Positions 18,000 through 26,260 of a stretch of 64,000 nucleotides of DNA are shown here, piece after piece. The DNA is taken from positions 1-64,000 of the forward strand of contig JAEXAH010000018.1 in NCBI GenBank assembly GCA_023458315.1, in the 5' to 3' direction. Below the pieces are notes generated by a model. The model was not told the origin of the DNA, did not search any database, and saw only the letters and a list, made by a program, of their open reading frames with translations. Both the position numbers and the translations under genes were made by a program. Origin of the DNA: Pseudomonadota bacterium. GTDB taxonomy: Bacteria; Pseudomonadota; Alphaproteobacteria; Rhodospirillales; Magnetospirillaceae. Every line of letters begins with the position of its first letter. The stretch's first letter is position 1.

Positions 18000-18580
18000 G
18001 GGGTCTCTCCCGCTTGGGGGTCAATGGGCTCTAGGCTGCCAGCCACCTGGCGGTAACGTTCGCCGGTGCGCGGACATGTCAGGTCGGCGGCCAAGCGGTC
18101 GCCAGTGCGACTAACCCAGCCCAAGAAGCGTGCGGGATTACCCACCACCAGCGCATAATCGGGCACGTCCTTGGTCACGACCGCGCCCGCGCCGATCATA
18201 GCAAAACGGCCGATGGTGACACCGCAGACGATGGTGGCATTGGCACCGATCGAGGCGCCCTTCTTTACCAAAGTGGGCAAAAACTCTGCTTTGCGTTCGA
18301 CAAAGGCGCGGGGCGTCAGCACGTTGGTGAAAACACAAGATGGGCCGCAAAACACATCCTCCTCCAACGTCACGCCGGAGTAGAGGGCTACGTTATTCTG
18401 AATTTTACAGCCGTCGCCCACGGTTACTTTGGGCCCTGCCATCACATTCTGTCCCAGCACGCAGCCGCGGCCGATGGTGGTCGCCCCCAGCACGTGTACG
18501 AAATGCCAGATCTTGCTGCCTTCACCGATCGTCACGCCATCATCGACGATAGCGGTAGGGTGAATGTAGACGCCGCTCAT
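17996..18580 (-). CDS. wbpD: WbpD-type UDP-2-acetamido-3-amino-glucuronate N-acetyltransferase
   Basis: 194 aa left-handed beta-helix acyltransferase. Hexapeptide repeats ([LIV]-G-x-x-x-x) run from [20 protein letters not shown] to [21 protein letters not shown], and [20 protein letters not shown] is typical of the WbpD/WlbB group. It acetylates the 3-amino group from acetyl-CoA. The ATG at 18580 was chosen for its GGAGGGGTGGAA ribosome site and ATGA overlap with WbpB; the reading can be extended 17 codons without support. Translationally linked to WbpB and WbpE. Confidence 0.87.
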   Translation of the reverse strand: MSGVYIHPTAIVDDGVTIGEGSKIWHFVHVLGATTIGRGCVLGQNVMAGPKVTVGDGCKIQNNVALYSGVTLEEDVFCGPSCVFTNVLTPRAFVERKAEFLPTLVKKGASIGANATIVCGVTIGRFAMIGAGAVVTKDVPDYALVVGNPARFLGWVSRTGDRLAADLTCPRTGERYRQVAGSLEPIDPQAGETP

Positions 18581-19572
18581 TTCCACCCCTCCAGGGCCAC
18601 TGCCCGACCTTCTGCGAGCGAGGTCTGACAAGCGTCAAGCACCGCCAACACCCGCAATCCTTCCTCGGCATCGGACACCGGGACCGCGCCCTTTTCCACG
18701 CAGTCGATGAAATGGCTAAGCTCCAGCCGCAAAGGCTCGTCCGAGCTATAGGGAATCGGCTCGGCGTCGGCCTTATGCACGGCGGGGATGTCACCATCCC
18801 AACCAACCGCGTGCCGATACAAGCGAAGCTTGTCGGGGCCGGACTGCACGTCGTCGAAAACCACCATGGCCTCGTCACCCGCCACCACCATACGGTGATC
18901 CTTGTAGGGATGCATCCAGCTCACGAAGATGTGGGCCTGCACCCCGTCGGCAAAGGTTAGGTGCGACAGTGTGGTGTCAGCGACAGTGGGCGACAACCAG
19001 CTGCCGCCATTGGTGCTGGCACGCTCTGGCATGGCGCCAGTCAGCTTTAGGATCATGGAGACATCATGCGGGGCAAAAGACCACAGCGCGTTCTCCTCGC
19101 GGCGGATTTTCCCCAGGCTCAAACGGTTGGAATAGATATAGCGCAAGCGGCCAAGCCGCCCCTTGCGCACGGTTGCCTCCAGGGCGCGGAATGCCGGATG
19201 GTAAAGCAGAAGATGCCCCACCATCAGCACCAACCCCTTTGCCTTGGCTTGGGCGGCAAGACGACGGCCTTCCTCGACATCGAGGCACAGAGGCTTTTCC
19301 ACGAATACATGTTTGCCCGCGGCCAGAGCCTTGGCCACTAGTGCCCCATGGGTCGCGGCCGGTGTAACGATAGTTACCGCCGTAATCTTGGGGTCCGCCA
19401 GCAACTGGTCGACTGCGGCGTAGGCGACGGCCTCGGGATAGGCAGCCTGGAACTCGGTGCGCGCCACTTCGCTGGCGTCGCAAAAAGCGGCCAGGGCACC
19501 AAGACCATGTACGTTGCGCAGGATGTTGCGCCCCCAGTAACCGGTGCCGATAACGCCGATTTTAATGTTCAT
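18577..19572 (-). CDS. wbpB: WbpB-type UDP-N-acetylglucosaminuronate 3-dehydrogenase (Gfo/Idh/MocA)
   Basis: 331 aa. [19 protein letters not shown] is the Rossmann loop, [12 protein letters not shown] the E-K-P motif, and [11 protein letters not shown] holds the catalytic His region. Family members in WbpB/E/D gene sets oxidise C3 of UDP-GlcNAcA with NAD, giving the keto sugar for WbpE. ATG at 19572, overlapping the upstream stop as ATGA; the longer in-frame reading to 19650 is a shadow. The first enzyme of the pathway, WbpA, is not here but at 58543. Confidence 0.8.
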   Translation of the reverse strand: MNIKIGVIGTGYWGRNILRNVHGLGALAAFCDASEVARTEFQAAYPEAVAYAAVDQLLADPKITAVTIVTPAATHGALVAKALAAGKHVFVEKPLCLDVEEGRRLAAQAKAKGLVLMVGHLLLYHPAFRALEATVRKGRLGRLRYIYSNRLSLGKIRREENALWSFAPHDVSMILKLTGAMPERASTNGGSWLSPTVADTTLSHLTFADGVQAHIFVSWMHPYKDHRMVVAGDEAMVVFDDVQSGPDKLRLYRHAVGWDGDIPAVHKADAEPIPYSSDEPLRLELSHFIDCVEKGAVPVSDAEEGLRVLAVLDACQTSLAEGRAVALEGWK

Positions 19573-20345
19573 TCCGATGCTCCCCGGCGTTTCTCCAGAC
19601 GGACGCCCAGACCGCCTTGCAGCTGCTGATGCGATTGAAATGGAGTGCAATTTTCCCCTAGGGCGACCCTCGTCGCTTCATAGCGCGAAAGGGCGAAATT
19701 TTCCAGTTTTTCGACGACCGACAACTCCGCCGAAGCTGTCCACCAGATCGGATGCGTCAGCAATTGGATGGCACGCCCCTGTCGCACCGCGTCATGGTCG
19801 AGCGGGGCGCCGAATCGCCAGCACCCCTGGGAGTCTGAGCAATAGCCGATGTCCGAGAAAAAGCGCGGCATGTAGCTGTGCAGGCGCCCCGCCAGCGGCA
19901 TCGCCGAGCCCAGCAAAGCCCGCGACGGCCGATGGAAGCTAATCGTCGTCACCGCCTGGCCCAGTCCCTGTTCAAGCAGACCGCATTCCCACTCGGCGCC
20001 ACGGCTAAGAGAGTCGTAGTCCTGGGGATACAGGCTAGCATCGTAATGTAGGCCGATGCGATGGCCAGCCGCCGCGATGGCACGCAGATCCTCCAGCCCG
20101 GCTGCTGACAGCGGATTGTAGAATTCGGTGCGCAACAGTACGAAGTAATGGCCGAACATCTCAGCCTCGGCTTCGCATTCGGCAATGCGACGGGCGGCGG
20201 AAATGGACATATCGATGTCATGCCGCAGCAATAGATCGGCCCGTTCCGGCACCACCGCGTCGTAATCCCGGCAGGTGTAGCCGTGCCCGACCAGAGCCGC
20301 CAACAGACACCGGTAGCCAGCGAGGTCGAACGTAATCTCGCTCAT
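19569..20345 (-). CDS. Polysaccharide-deacetylase-like protein (CE4-related)
   Basis: 258 aa. LLLRHDIDMSISAARRIA carries the H-D-[IV]-D signature of the NodB-like catalytic domain; AAAGHRIGLHYDASLYP and TISFHRPSRALLG supply the later His-containing positions. Such proteins in glycan loci are predicted to remove N-acetyl groups from sugars or lipid-linked precursors, but this small variant is divergent and lacks the usual full CE4 motif set. No signal peptide is seen, so it would act in the cytoplasm. Start overlaps the previous stop as ATGA. Confidence 0.68.
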   Translation of the reverse strand: MSEITFDLAGYRCLLAALVGHGYTCRDYDAVVPERADLLLRHDIDMSISAARRIAECEAEAEMFGHYFVLLRTEFYNPLSAAGLEDLRAIAAAGHRIGLHYDASLYPQDYDSLSRGAEWECGLLEQGLGQAVTTISFHRPSRALLGSAMPLAGRLHSYMPRFFSDIGYCSDSQGCWRFGAPLDHDAVRQGRAIQLLTHPIWWTASAELSVVEKLENFALSRYEATRVALGENCTPFQSHQQLQGGLGVRLEKRRGASE

Positions 20346-21958
20346 GGGCGCCCGCTCCAGAGAGAGGAGTTTTCCTGTAGCCAGCAGCGGGTGTCCAATG
20401 CCAAGCCGTGACGGGCGTCATGGCAGGTACGGCGAAATTCCGCCCAGCCATAAGGGGCGTAGAATTGCCGGGTGTGGCCCCAGTACATGCAATGCTGGTA
20501 GAAACGCTGCTTGGCCTTGGCGCCCATGACCGCACCCACGACCCGGGCCGTCGGCACGGCCAGGATGCTCGCCCCCGGCCAGCGCCAAATATTCGGCTCG
20601 GGCTGCGAGAACAACCCCTTCCAATCCCACTCACGCAACACCCGGCGGTACAGATGCTGGCCGAACTTCAACTCAACGGGCACCGTCTGGAAGAAGCGGG
20701 CCAAGTCGAAGTCCCACAACGGCAAGTCCCAGTCCAGCCCAAGGAAGTCGTAGATACGCTGACCATGCACGACGAACTTGGCCTGACGCTCGGAATATTC
20801 CCAGCTCTCGTAATGGTCCATCATCTCGGCCCGGGTCAGCGGGGCGCCCGGCTCAAGGCCCATGGTCCGCCACATCTTGGCGGTCAGCACATCCAGATTG
20901 GGTGCCGTCACCATGGATTTCCACAGGCTGTAATGCTTGCCGACCACGGTGTTCGCCAGGGTTTGCTGCCCGGGCGGGTCGTTGCGCAGCGGCGGCAGGA
21001 TATGACCGCCGGTAATGAAGTCGCCCGACTGGCCGTTGACAATCACCGCGTCGTCAGACAAGCGCCCGGCCCGCCGCAACTGCAACAACGGCAAGATGTC
21101 CTGGGGATTGGGCAGCGACGACAGATTGTCGGCAAAACGCCAGTATTCCCGACGCTCCGGCGAATGGAAAAAGGCACGGTAATCGGCCCGCGTGCTTGGC
21201 AGCAAAAACCAGTCCAGCCCCAGGCGGTTGGCCACCCGGCGGGCGTGACGCGCCTCCCAGTTACCGCTCGGCCCATAGGAAAAGACGTTCAGGTTGTCGT
21301 AACCCAACTGGTGCAGTTTGGCCACGATCAGGCGGGAATCCAGACCGCCGGACAGCGGCGCCCAGATGGGCCGACCCGCCGCGTGGACGACGGTGCGGCG
21401 CATCGCCTGGTCCAGCAGATGATGCAGTTCTTCGGCGAAATCGGCTTCGCTGCGGTCGTGGTCGACGGCGTGGCGATAGGTCCAGTAGCGTGCGGCGTCG
21501 ACTTGGTCGCCAACGGCGAACAGACGGCCGCCAGCCTGGATCTGGCCGATGTCGGCGACCACCGTGTCCCAGCCCGAGACATAGCCCGCCATCTGCATTT
21601 CCAGCACACCGGTGACATCGACACGCTCGCCGCCGCGCAGCAGCGCGCGGGCGTCGTTGCTGACGCGTCCCGGGCAACGGCGGTCGAAGAACAGCGGGAT
21701 GCTGCGGACATGGTCGACGAAGGCGAGCAGCTTGTCGGCCGCCACCACCACGCCCGCCCCCAGCAGCAGACGGTCGCGCAGAATGGCGTCGGCCGCGACC
21801 AAATCGCCGACTGTCACCGCCGCGACAAGATCGGGCCAGAAGGCGGTGTCGCGGGTGCGCAACGCGAAGTGGCGCACGTCGGCGGGGCCGACCTGCTCGT
21901 GCTGCCAACGGCGCGGCGGCGCGTCGATGAATCCGGGGAGGGCCGTCTGCTCGCTCAT
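20342..21958 (-). CDS. Asparagine-synthase-like amidotransferase without the glutaminase cysteine
   Basis: 538 aa. The C-terminal synthetase domain is clear: PIWAPLSGGLDSRLIVAKL (PP-loop for ATP, about residue 205) and VIVNGQSGDFITGGH. The N-terminus begins MSEQTALPGF, not M-C-G, so the Cys2 nucleophile of class II glutaminases is missing, although part of the domain remains (DVTGVLEMQMAGYVSGWDTV). It may therefore use free ammonia or another amine, or ligate rather than amidate. The ATG at 21958 overlaps the PIG-L stop as ATGA. The upstream in-frame extension to 22348 is a shadow. A uronic-acid carboxylate made by WbpA/B/E/D is a reasonable target. Confidence 0.8.
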   Translation of the reverse strand: MSEQTALPGFIDAPPRRWQHEQVGPADVRHFALRTRDTAFWPDLVAAVTVGDLVAADAILRDRLLLGAGVVVAADKLLAFVDHVRSIPLFFDRRCPGRVSNDARALLRGGERVDVTGVLEMQMAGYVSGWDTVVADIGQIQAGGRLFAVGDQVDAARYWTYRHAVDHDRSEADFAEELHHLLDQAMRRTVVHAAGRPIWAPLSGGLDSRLIVAKLHQLGYDNLNVFSYGPSGNWEARHARRVANRLGLDWFLLPSTRADYRAFFHSPERREYWRFADNLSSLPNPQDILPLLQLRRAGRLSDDAVIVNGQSGDFITGGHILPPLRNDPPGQQTLANTVVGKHYSLWKSMVTAPNLDVLTAKMWRTMGLEPGAPLTRAEMMDHYESWEYSERQAKFVVHGQRIYDFLGLDWDLPLWDFDLARFFQTVPVELKFGQHLYRRVLREWDWKGLFSQPEPNIWRWPGASILAVPTARVVGAVMGAKAKQRFYQHCMYWGHTRQFYAPYGWAEFRRTCHDARHGLALDTRCWLQENSSLWSGRP

Positions 21959-22647
21959 GGCGCGCCCACCGGGCCGACCAGACGGCGCACCGTGACGAAG
22001 GCCTCGGCGGCCTGAAAGCCCGCCTGGCTGCCGCGCCACTTGGCCAGCGCGACGACGCCTTCCAGCGACCGCGGATGCGGCCAGTCGCGCAGCTCGCCCG
22101 CATAGCAGGCAAGGGCGGCGAGCTTGGCGGCAAGGCTTGCCGACACGTCCATAAATTCGGTGGGCAGGAACGCGGGCAGGCTGCCGGGCGGCGTCCACTC
22201 GGTCGACGAGTTGACCTCGCAGGACAGGATTTCGCGCACCACCGCGCCGACCATGGGACGGCAGGCGGTCACGACCGCGCGGTGGGTGACGCCATGGTCC
22301 ACGTTGAGGTCGCCGACATGGTGGGTATAGACCCGGCGCGGAGCACATTCGGCAAGGAAAGCCTCGACCCGCCTGACCACCTCGAGCAACGGCACGCTGT
22401 CCATGGCGTTGTCGGGGAACTCGCCGAAGGACACCGAGGCGGCGCCCAAGGCCGCCGCCGCACGCTCGGCGTCGTTGCGAAGGGCCTCCAGTTGTTCCTG
22501 CGCGGCGGCGCCACGTGCGGCGAGGCCAGTCGCCAGAATAAGGATGTGTACTTTGCTTCCCTCGGCGGCATGGCGGGCCAGGGCAGCACCGCAGCCCAGA
22601 ACCTCGTCGTCGGGATGGGCAAAAATCGCGGCGATACGCTCAGGCAT
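21955..22647 (-). CDS. PIG-L family N-acetyl-sugar deacetylase
   Basis: 230 aa. IAAIFAHPDDEVLGCGAALA is the signature A-H-P-D-D-E zinc motif, and VYTHHVGDLNVDHGVTHRAV supplies the third metal His. Members deacetylate N-acetylglucosamine-type groups on small molecules, thiols or glycolipids. The ATG at 22647 (GAGGA ribosome site) overlaps the GNAT gene by 8 bases. Deacetylase, acetyltransferase and aminotransferase sit side by side, suggesting replacement of an N-acetyl by another acyl group. Confidence 0.85.
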   Translation of the reverse strand: MPERIAAIFAHPDDEVLGCGAALARHAAEGSKVHILILATGLAARGAAAQEQLEALRNDAERAAAALGAASVSFGEFPDNAMDSVPLLEVVRRVEAFLAECAPRRVYTHHVGDLNVDHGVTHRAVVTACRPMVGAVVREILSCEVNSSTEWTPPGSLPAFLPTEFMDVSASLAAKLAALACYAGELRDWPHPRSLEGVVALAKWRGSQAGFQAAEAFVTVRRLVGPVGAP

Positions 22648-23107
22648 GGCTGTCCTCGGGAGGCAGAAGGAAGCAGGCAAGGTCGCCATGGTCGGCGGTC
22701 CGGCGGAAGTCGGCAGCTTGGAATAGTCTGGCCGATGCCGCGTTATCGAGCTTCACCACGGCCACCACCACGGCATCCGGACGGCTGCGACGCAACTCGG
22801 CCACCGCCTCGCGCAACGCCTCCAGCGCCACCCCGCGCCCGCGTCGCGTGGGGATGACGTAGATGTCGACCACATGGCCGAGCGCCGGATCGTATTGCAG
22901 CCGCACCTGACCAACTGGCTCGCCGTCCCATTCCACTATGCGCATCTGGCTGTCGGCATCGGCCAGACGCCGTTCTAGCCAGACGCAATGATCGACCCAG
23001 GCGATGGGCGCTGTGGTCAGAGCCTTTCCGGCCAACGAGTCCGCACTGTTGACCCAGTCCAGCATCATGCGGGCGTCCTCGATCCGTACGGGCCGCAGGC
23101 GCAGCAT
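22640..23107 (-). CDS. GNAT-family N-acetyltransferase
   Basis: 155 aa. The opening LRLRPVRIEDARMMLDWVNS is RimI/RimJ-like, VDIYVIPTRRGRGVALEAL holds the acetyl-CoA pyrophosphate-binding Q/R-x-x-G-x-G/A loop and VVKLDNAASARLFQAADF the C-terminal helix that closes on CoA. It probably acylates an amino sugar made by the class III aminotransferase upstream (2-base gap) or freed by the PIG-L protein downstream. Substrate not predictable. Confidence 0.78.
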   Translation of the reverse strand: MLRLRPVRIEDARMMLDWVNSADSLAGKALTTAPIAWVDHCVWLERRLADADSQMRIVEWDGEPVGQVRLQYDPALGHVVDIYVIPTRRGRGVALEALREAVAELRRSRPDAVVVAVVKLDNAASARLFQAADFRRTADHGDLACFLLPPEDSHA

Positions 23108-23109
23108 GG

Positions 23110-24411
23110 TCAGCGGACGGCGAAGGTAGGCTGGACGGGCATACCGCGCAGCCGCGACGCCGGGTTGGGCGCCTCGAGCGCGTCGGCCAGTTCGGCCATG
23201 GCGCGGTTGAAACGCTCCAACGTCTCGCCGAAGACGCCCTCGGCGTCGTGGGCCAAGCAGAGATTGAACGAACTGCCAATCAACAACCCCTCAGCCACCA
23301 CCGACTGGCGGAACAAGCTGGTCATCAGGTTGCCGTCCATCTGCGGTGGCGCGGTCATCTTAAGACGGGGCCACCAGCCCTCGCCGCCGAACTGTAGAAC
23401 GCTGCCCAGGCCGCGGCGCTCCAACACCGCGTTGGCACCGTCAACCAGCGCCGCGCCGCGCCGCCACAGCCGGTTAATACCGTCGGTCACATCCAGCTTT
23501 CGGATCGTGGCGATCGCCGCGGCAAGCGACAGCGCTTCGCCGCCGAAAGTGCCAGAGAAAAAAATGTCCTCCATACCGCGCATCAGCCTAGCCGAACCGA
23601 CCACGGCCGAGATCGGCATGCCGTTGGCCATGGCCTTGCCGAAGCAGGCGAGGTCGGGAACCACCCCAAGCCGCTCCTGCGCGCCGCCGCGCGCAATGCG
23701 GAAACCGGTGATGATCTCGTCGAAGATCAACACGATGCCGTAGTGGCACGTCAGCTCGCGCAATCGCTCGAGATAGCCGGGCGGCGGGACATGGGCGCCG
23801 GTCGGTTCAAGAATGATGGCGGCAAATTGGTCGCCGTCGCGCCGCAGCAGATCCTCGACCGCCTGTTCGTTGCCGAAGGGCAGGGTCACGGACAGGTCAC
23901 GCACCGCCTGTGGCACGCCCAGATGGCGGGTGGTCGTGCCGATGTACCAGTCGTGCCAGCCGTGATAGCCGAGCGCGATCACCTTGTCGCGGCCGGTCTG
24001 GGCACGGGCAAGACGGATCGCCGCCGTGGTCGCATCGGAACCGTTCTTGCCAAAGCGCACCATCTCGGCGCAGGGAATGCGCTCCCGCAGCAACTCGGCG
24101 AGCTCAAGCTCCAACGGGCTCGCGAGCGAGAAACTGATGCCCTTGGCCAATTGGGCGACGATCGCGCCATCCACGTCGGGGTCGCCATAGCCCAGCACCA
24201 CCGGCAACAAGCCGAGCACGTAGTCTATGTAGCTGTTGCCGTCGGGATCGTCGACCCGGCAGCCCTTGCCCTTGTCCAGGAACAGCGGGCTAGCGCCGCG
24301 CACCCACTGCTGGTGGCTCTTGCTATACGTCTGGCAAGCGAGGGGAATCACCTCGCTGGCACGGGCGAACAGGTCGTTGGAAACGTCGAAGCGAGAGATT
24401 TTGTCGGACAT
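23110..24411 (-). CDS. Class III PLP aminotransferase, glutamate-1-semialdehyde-aminomutase-like
   Basis: 433 aa. DPDGNSYIDYVLGLLPVVLG, MVRFGKNGSDATTAAIRLA, VLIFDEIITGFRIARGG (PLP Asp) and LACFGKAMANGMPISAVVG (Schiff-base Lys) place it in the HemL-like class III group. It is probably a sugar or small-molecule aminotransferase rather than the tetrapyrrole enzyme, because it heads the glycan operon and is followed by GNAT and PIG-L genes. The ATG at 24411 was chosen; a nine-codon upstream extension is not supported. It is the first gene of the leftward transcript and faces pseB across a 290-base gap. Confidence 0.82.
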   Translation of the reverse strand: MSDKISRFDVSNDLFARASEVIPLACQTYSKSHQQWVRGASPLFLDKGKGCRVDDPDGNSYIDYVLGLLPVVLGYGDPDVDGAIVAQLAKGISFSLASPLELELAELLRERIPCAEMVRFGKNGSDATTAAIRLARAQTGRDKVIALGYHGWHDWYIGTTTRHLGVPQAVRDLSVTLPFGNEQAVEDLLRRDGDQFAAIILEPTGAHVPPPGYLERLRELTCHYGIVLIFDEIITGFRIARGGAQERLGVVPDLACFGKAMANGMPISAVVGSARLMRGMEDIFFSGTFGGEALSLAAAIATIRKLDVTDGINRLWRRGAALVDGANAVLERRGLGSVLQFGGEGWWPRLKMTAPPQMDGNLMTSLFRQSVVAEGLLIGSSFNLCLAHDAEGVFGETLERFNRAMAELADALEAPNPASRLRGMPVQPTFAVR

Positions 24412-24476
24412 GGCAGGCGGCGGAAAGTTACGAAGCACTGGCGCGGCACCCGCAGAATGGCAAGGCTTGACGTCGC

Positions 24477-24491
24477 GTTCATTATGTGAAC
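24477..24491. promoter_or_regulatory. Operator-like palindrome GTTCA-N5-TGAAC in the pse divergent promoter region
   Basis: GTTCATTATGTGAAC, a perfect 5+5 inverted repeat with 5-base spacer, sits in the 290-base gap between the class III aminotransferase (start 24411) and pseB (start 24702). A TTGACG begins 10 bases upstream (24467). On the minus strand CATAAT inside the palindrome is a good -10 candidate. The same palindrome occurs twice next to the regulator gene at 35929. The rest of this gap shows no ORF I would support; pseB would have a leader of about 200 bases if transcribed from here. Confidence 0.6.
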
Positions 24492-24701
24492 AGATAATCC
24501 GACCTGTTGCAAGCGTTCTGGGCGCGCCTCGCGGAAGCAGTGCACGACGCCACGGAAAAATGCGACAACAAAGGGGAACTTAAGGTTTGGCGCGGCACTC
24601 TCCACAGCGATGAGCGCAATCGGCCAAATTTTTCATTACCTGGAATGCATCGGCGCCTGCGGCAATGTCGACGGTTCGCCGCAAGAACATTGAGAGATCG
24701 C

Positions 24702-25721
24702 ATGGTTGCTGAGATTGCCAAGCTTAATCTTGACGGCGCTTCGATCCTGGTCACCGGCGGCACCGGATCCTTTGGCCGGGCCTTCTGCAAGGAAGTGCTG
24801 GAACGCTGGAACCTGCGGCGTCTGGTCGTCTATTCGCGCGACGAAGCCAAGCAGTGGGAAATGTCGATGCTGCCCGAGTTCGCCAATCATCCGGCGATCC
24901 GGTTCTTCATCGGCGACGTCCGCGACCAGAGCCGTCTCGAAATGGCCATGCGCGGCGTCGACCACGTGGTTCATGCCGCCGCCCTCAAGCACGTGCCCGC
25001 CGCCGAGTACAATCCGTTCGAGTGCATCCGCACCAACGTGCATGGCGCCGAGAACGTGGTGCAGGCCGCCATCCGCACCAACATCAAGACCGTGGTGGCG
25101 CTGTCGACCGACAAGGCGGTGAACCCGGTCAACCTGTACGGTGCCAGCAAGCTGGCGTCGGACAAGATCTTCGTCGCCGCCAATCACCTGGCCGGCAGCG
25201 ACGGCCCGCGCTTCTCGGTGGTGCGCTACGGCAACGTGCTGGGCTCGCGCGGCAGCATCATTCCGCTGTTCCGCCAGCTGATCGCCCAGAAGGTCGAGTC
25301 GCTGCCGATCACCGACCCGCGCATGACCCGCTTCGTCATCACCTTGAAGGACGGCGTGGAACTGGTGCTGTCCGCCTTCGCCACCATGCAGGGCGGCGAG
25401 ATCTTCGTGCCGAAGATCCCGAGCGTGCGCATGACCGACCTGGCCAAGGTGCTGGCGCCCGATCTGCCCATCCGCATCATCGGCATCCGCCCCGGCGAGA
25501 AGCTGCATGAATGCCTGATCACGTCCGACGACGCCCGCACCACCCTGGACATGGGCGACCACTACGTGATCGAACCGGCCTTCCACTGGTGGACCCGCAC
25601 CAAGTTCCTGGAACGGCAAGGCACGCCCGTGGACGAGAGCTTCCACTACTCGAGCGAGAACAACCCGGTGTGGCTGAGCAACGACGAGCTCGGCGCCCTG
25701 CTGGAGGCGGCGGGGGTCTGA
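24702..25721 (+). CDS. pseB: UDP-N-acetylglucosamine 4,6-dehydratase (inverting), PseB type
   Basis: 339 aa. SILVTGGTGSFGRAFCKEVL, VVYSRDEAKQWEM, HAAALKHVPAAEYNPFECI, ALSTDKAVNPVNLYGASKL with the Y-x-x-x-K pair, and FHYSSENNPVWLS at the C-terminus match the PseB/FlaA1 family closely. It is soluble and removes water while inverting C5, giving UDP-2-acetamido-2,6-dideoxy-beta-L-arabino-hexos-4-ulose, the first step to pseudaminic acid. The ATG at 24702 begins VAEIAKLNLDGAS; a longer reading from 24507 is possible but unlike the family. First gene of an eight-gene rightward operon in which neighbours overlap. Confidence 0.92.
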   Translation: MVAEIAKLNLDGASILVTGGTGSFGRAFCKEVLERWNLRRLVVYSRDEAKQWEMSMLPEFANHPAIRFFIGDVRDQSRLEMAMRGVDHVVHAAALKHVPAAEYNPFECIRTNVHGAENVVQAAIRTNIKTVVALSTDKAVNPVNLYGASKLASDKIFVAANHLAGSDGPRFSVVRYGNVLGSRGSIIPLFRQLIAQKVESLPITDPRMTRFVITLKDGVELVLSAFATMQGGEIFVPKIPSVRMTDLAKVLAPDLPIRIIGIRPGEKLHECLITSDDARTTLDMGDHYVIEPAFHWWTRTKFLERQGTPVDESFHYSSENNPVWLSNDELGALLEAAGV

Positions 25722-26260
25722 TGGCCGACGCCGTGCTTTTGCGGGGCGAAGGGCTGCGGCTGACGCCGCTCAGCCTCGATGACGTCAATTCCGCTTACCT
25801 GGCCCGGCTCAACGACGCCGAGGTCAACACCTTCACCGAGGCGGGCGACGTCGTCCACACGCTGGAAAGCCAGACCGCCTATGTGCGCGCCACGCTGGCG
25901 ACCGATTCGGCGATGATGTGGGTGATCCGGCCCGAGCACGACGACCGGCAGTTGGGCACCCTGCGCCTGAGCGCGATCAACCACAAGCATCGGCGCGCCT
26001 GGATGGCGATCCTGCTGGACCGCAGCGTCTGGGGCCAGGGCGTCGCCACGCGCTCGCTGCGCCTTGCCGCCGACCATTGCCTCGGCGCCATGGGGCTGCA
26101 CAAGCTGAACGCGGGCATCTACGACTGCCACATCGCCAGTCGGCGCGCCTTCGAGAAAGCCGGTTTCGAGGTCGAAGCGGCGCTGAAGGACCATGCGTGG
26201 TTCAATGGGCGCTTCATCGACGTGATGCAATACCGTCGCCTCGCCGGGACCGGCGCATGA
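25721..26260 (+). CDS. GNAT N-acetyltransferase, PseH candidate
   Basis: 179 aa RimJ/RimL-like GNAT. RLTPLSLDDVNSAYLARLND opens the fold, DRSVWGQGVATRSLRLAAD carries the CoA loop, and NAGIYDCHIASRRAFEKAGF the C-terminal acyl-CoA helix. The start overlaps pseB as TGATG and its end overlaps pseC as ATGA. Position between the dehydratase and aminotransferase of the pathway suggests it N-acetylates the 4-amino sugar (PseH step), although it is not an obvious sequence match to Campylobacter PseH. Alternative: it adds a different acyl group. Confidence 0.72.
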   Translation: MADAVLLRGEGLRLTPLSLDDVNSAYLARLNDAEVNTFTEAGDVVHTLESQTAYVRATLATDSAMMWVIRPEHDDRQLGTLRLSAINHKHRRAWMAILLDRSVWGQGVATRSLRLAADHCLGAMGLHKLNAGIYDCHIASRRAFEKAGFEVEAALKDHAWFNGRFIDVMQYRRLAGTGA

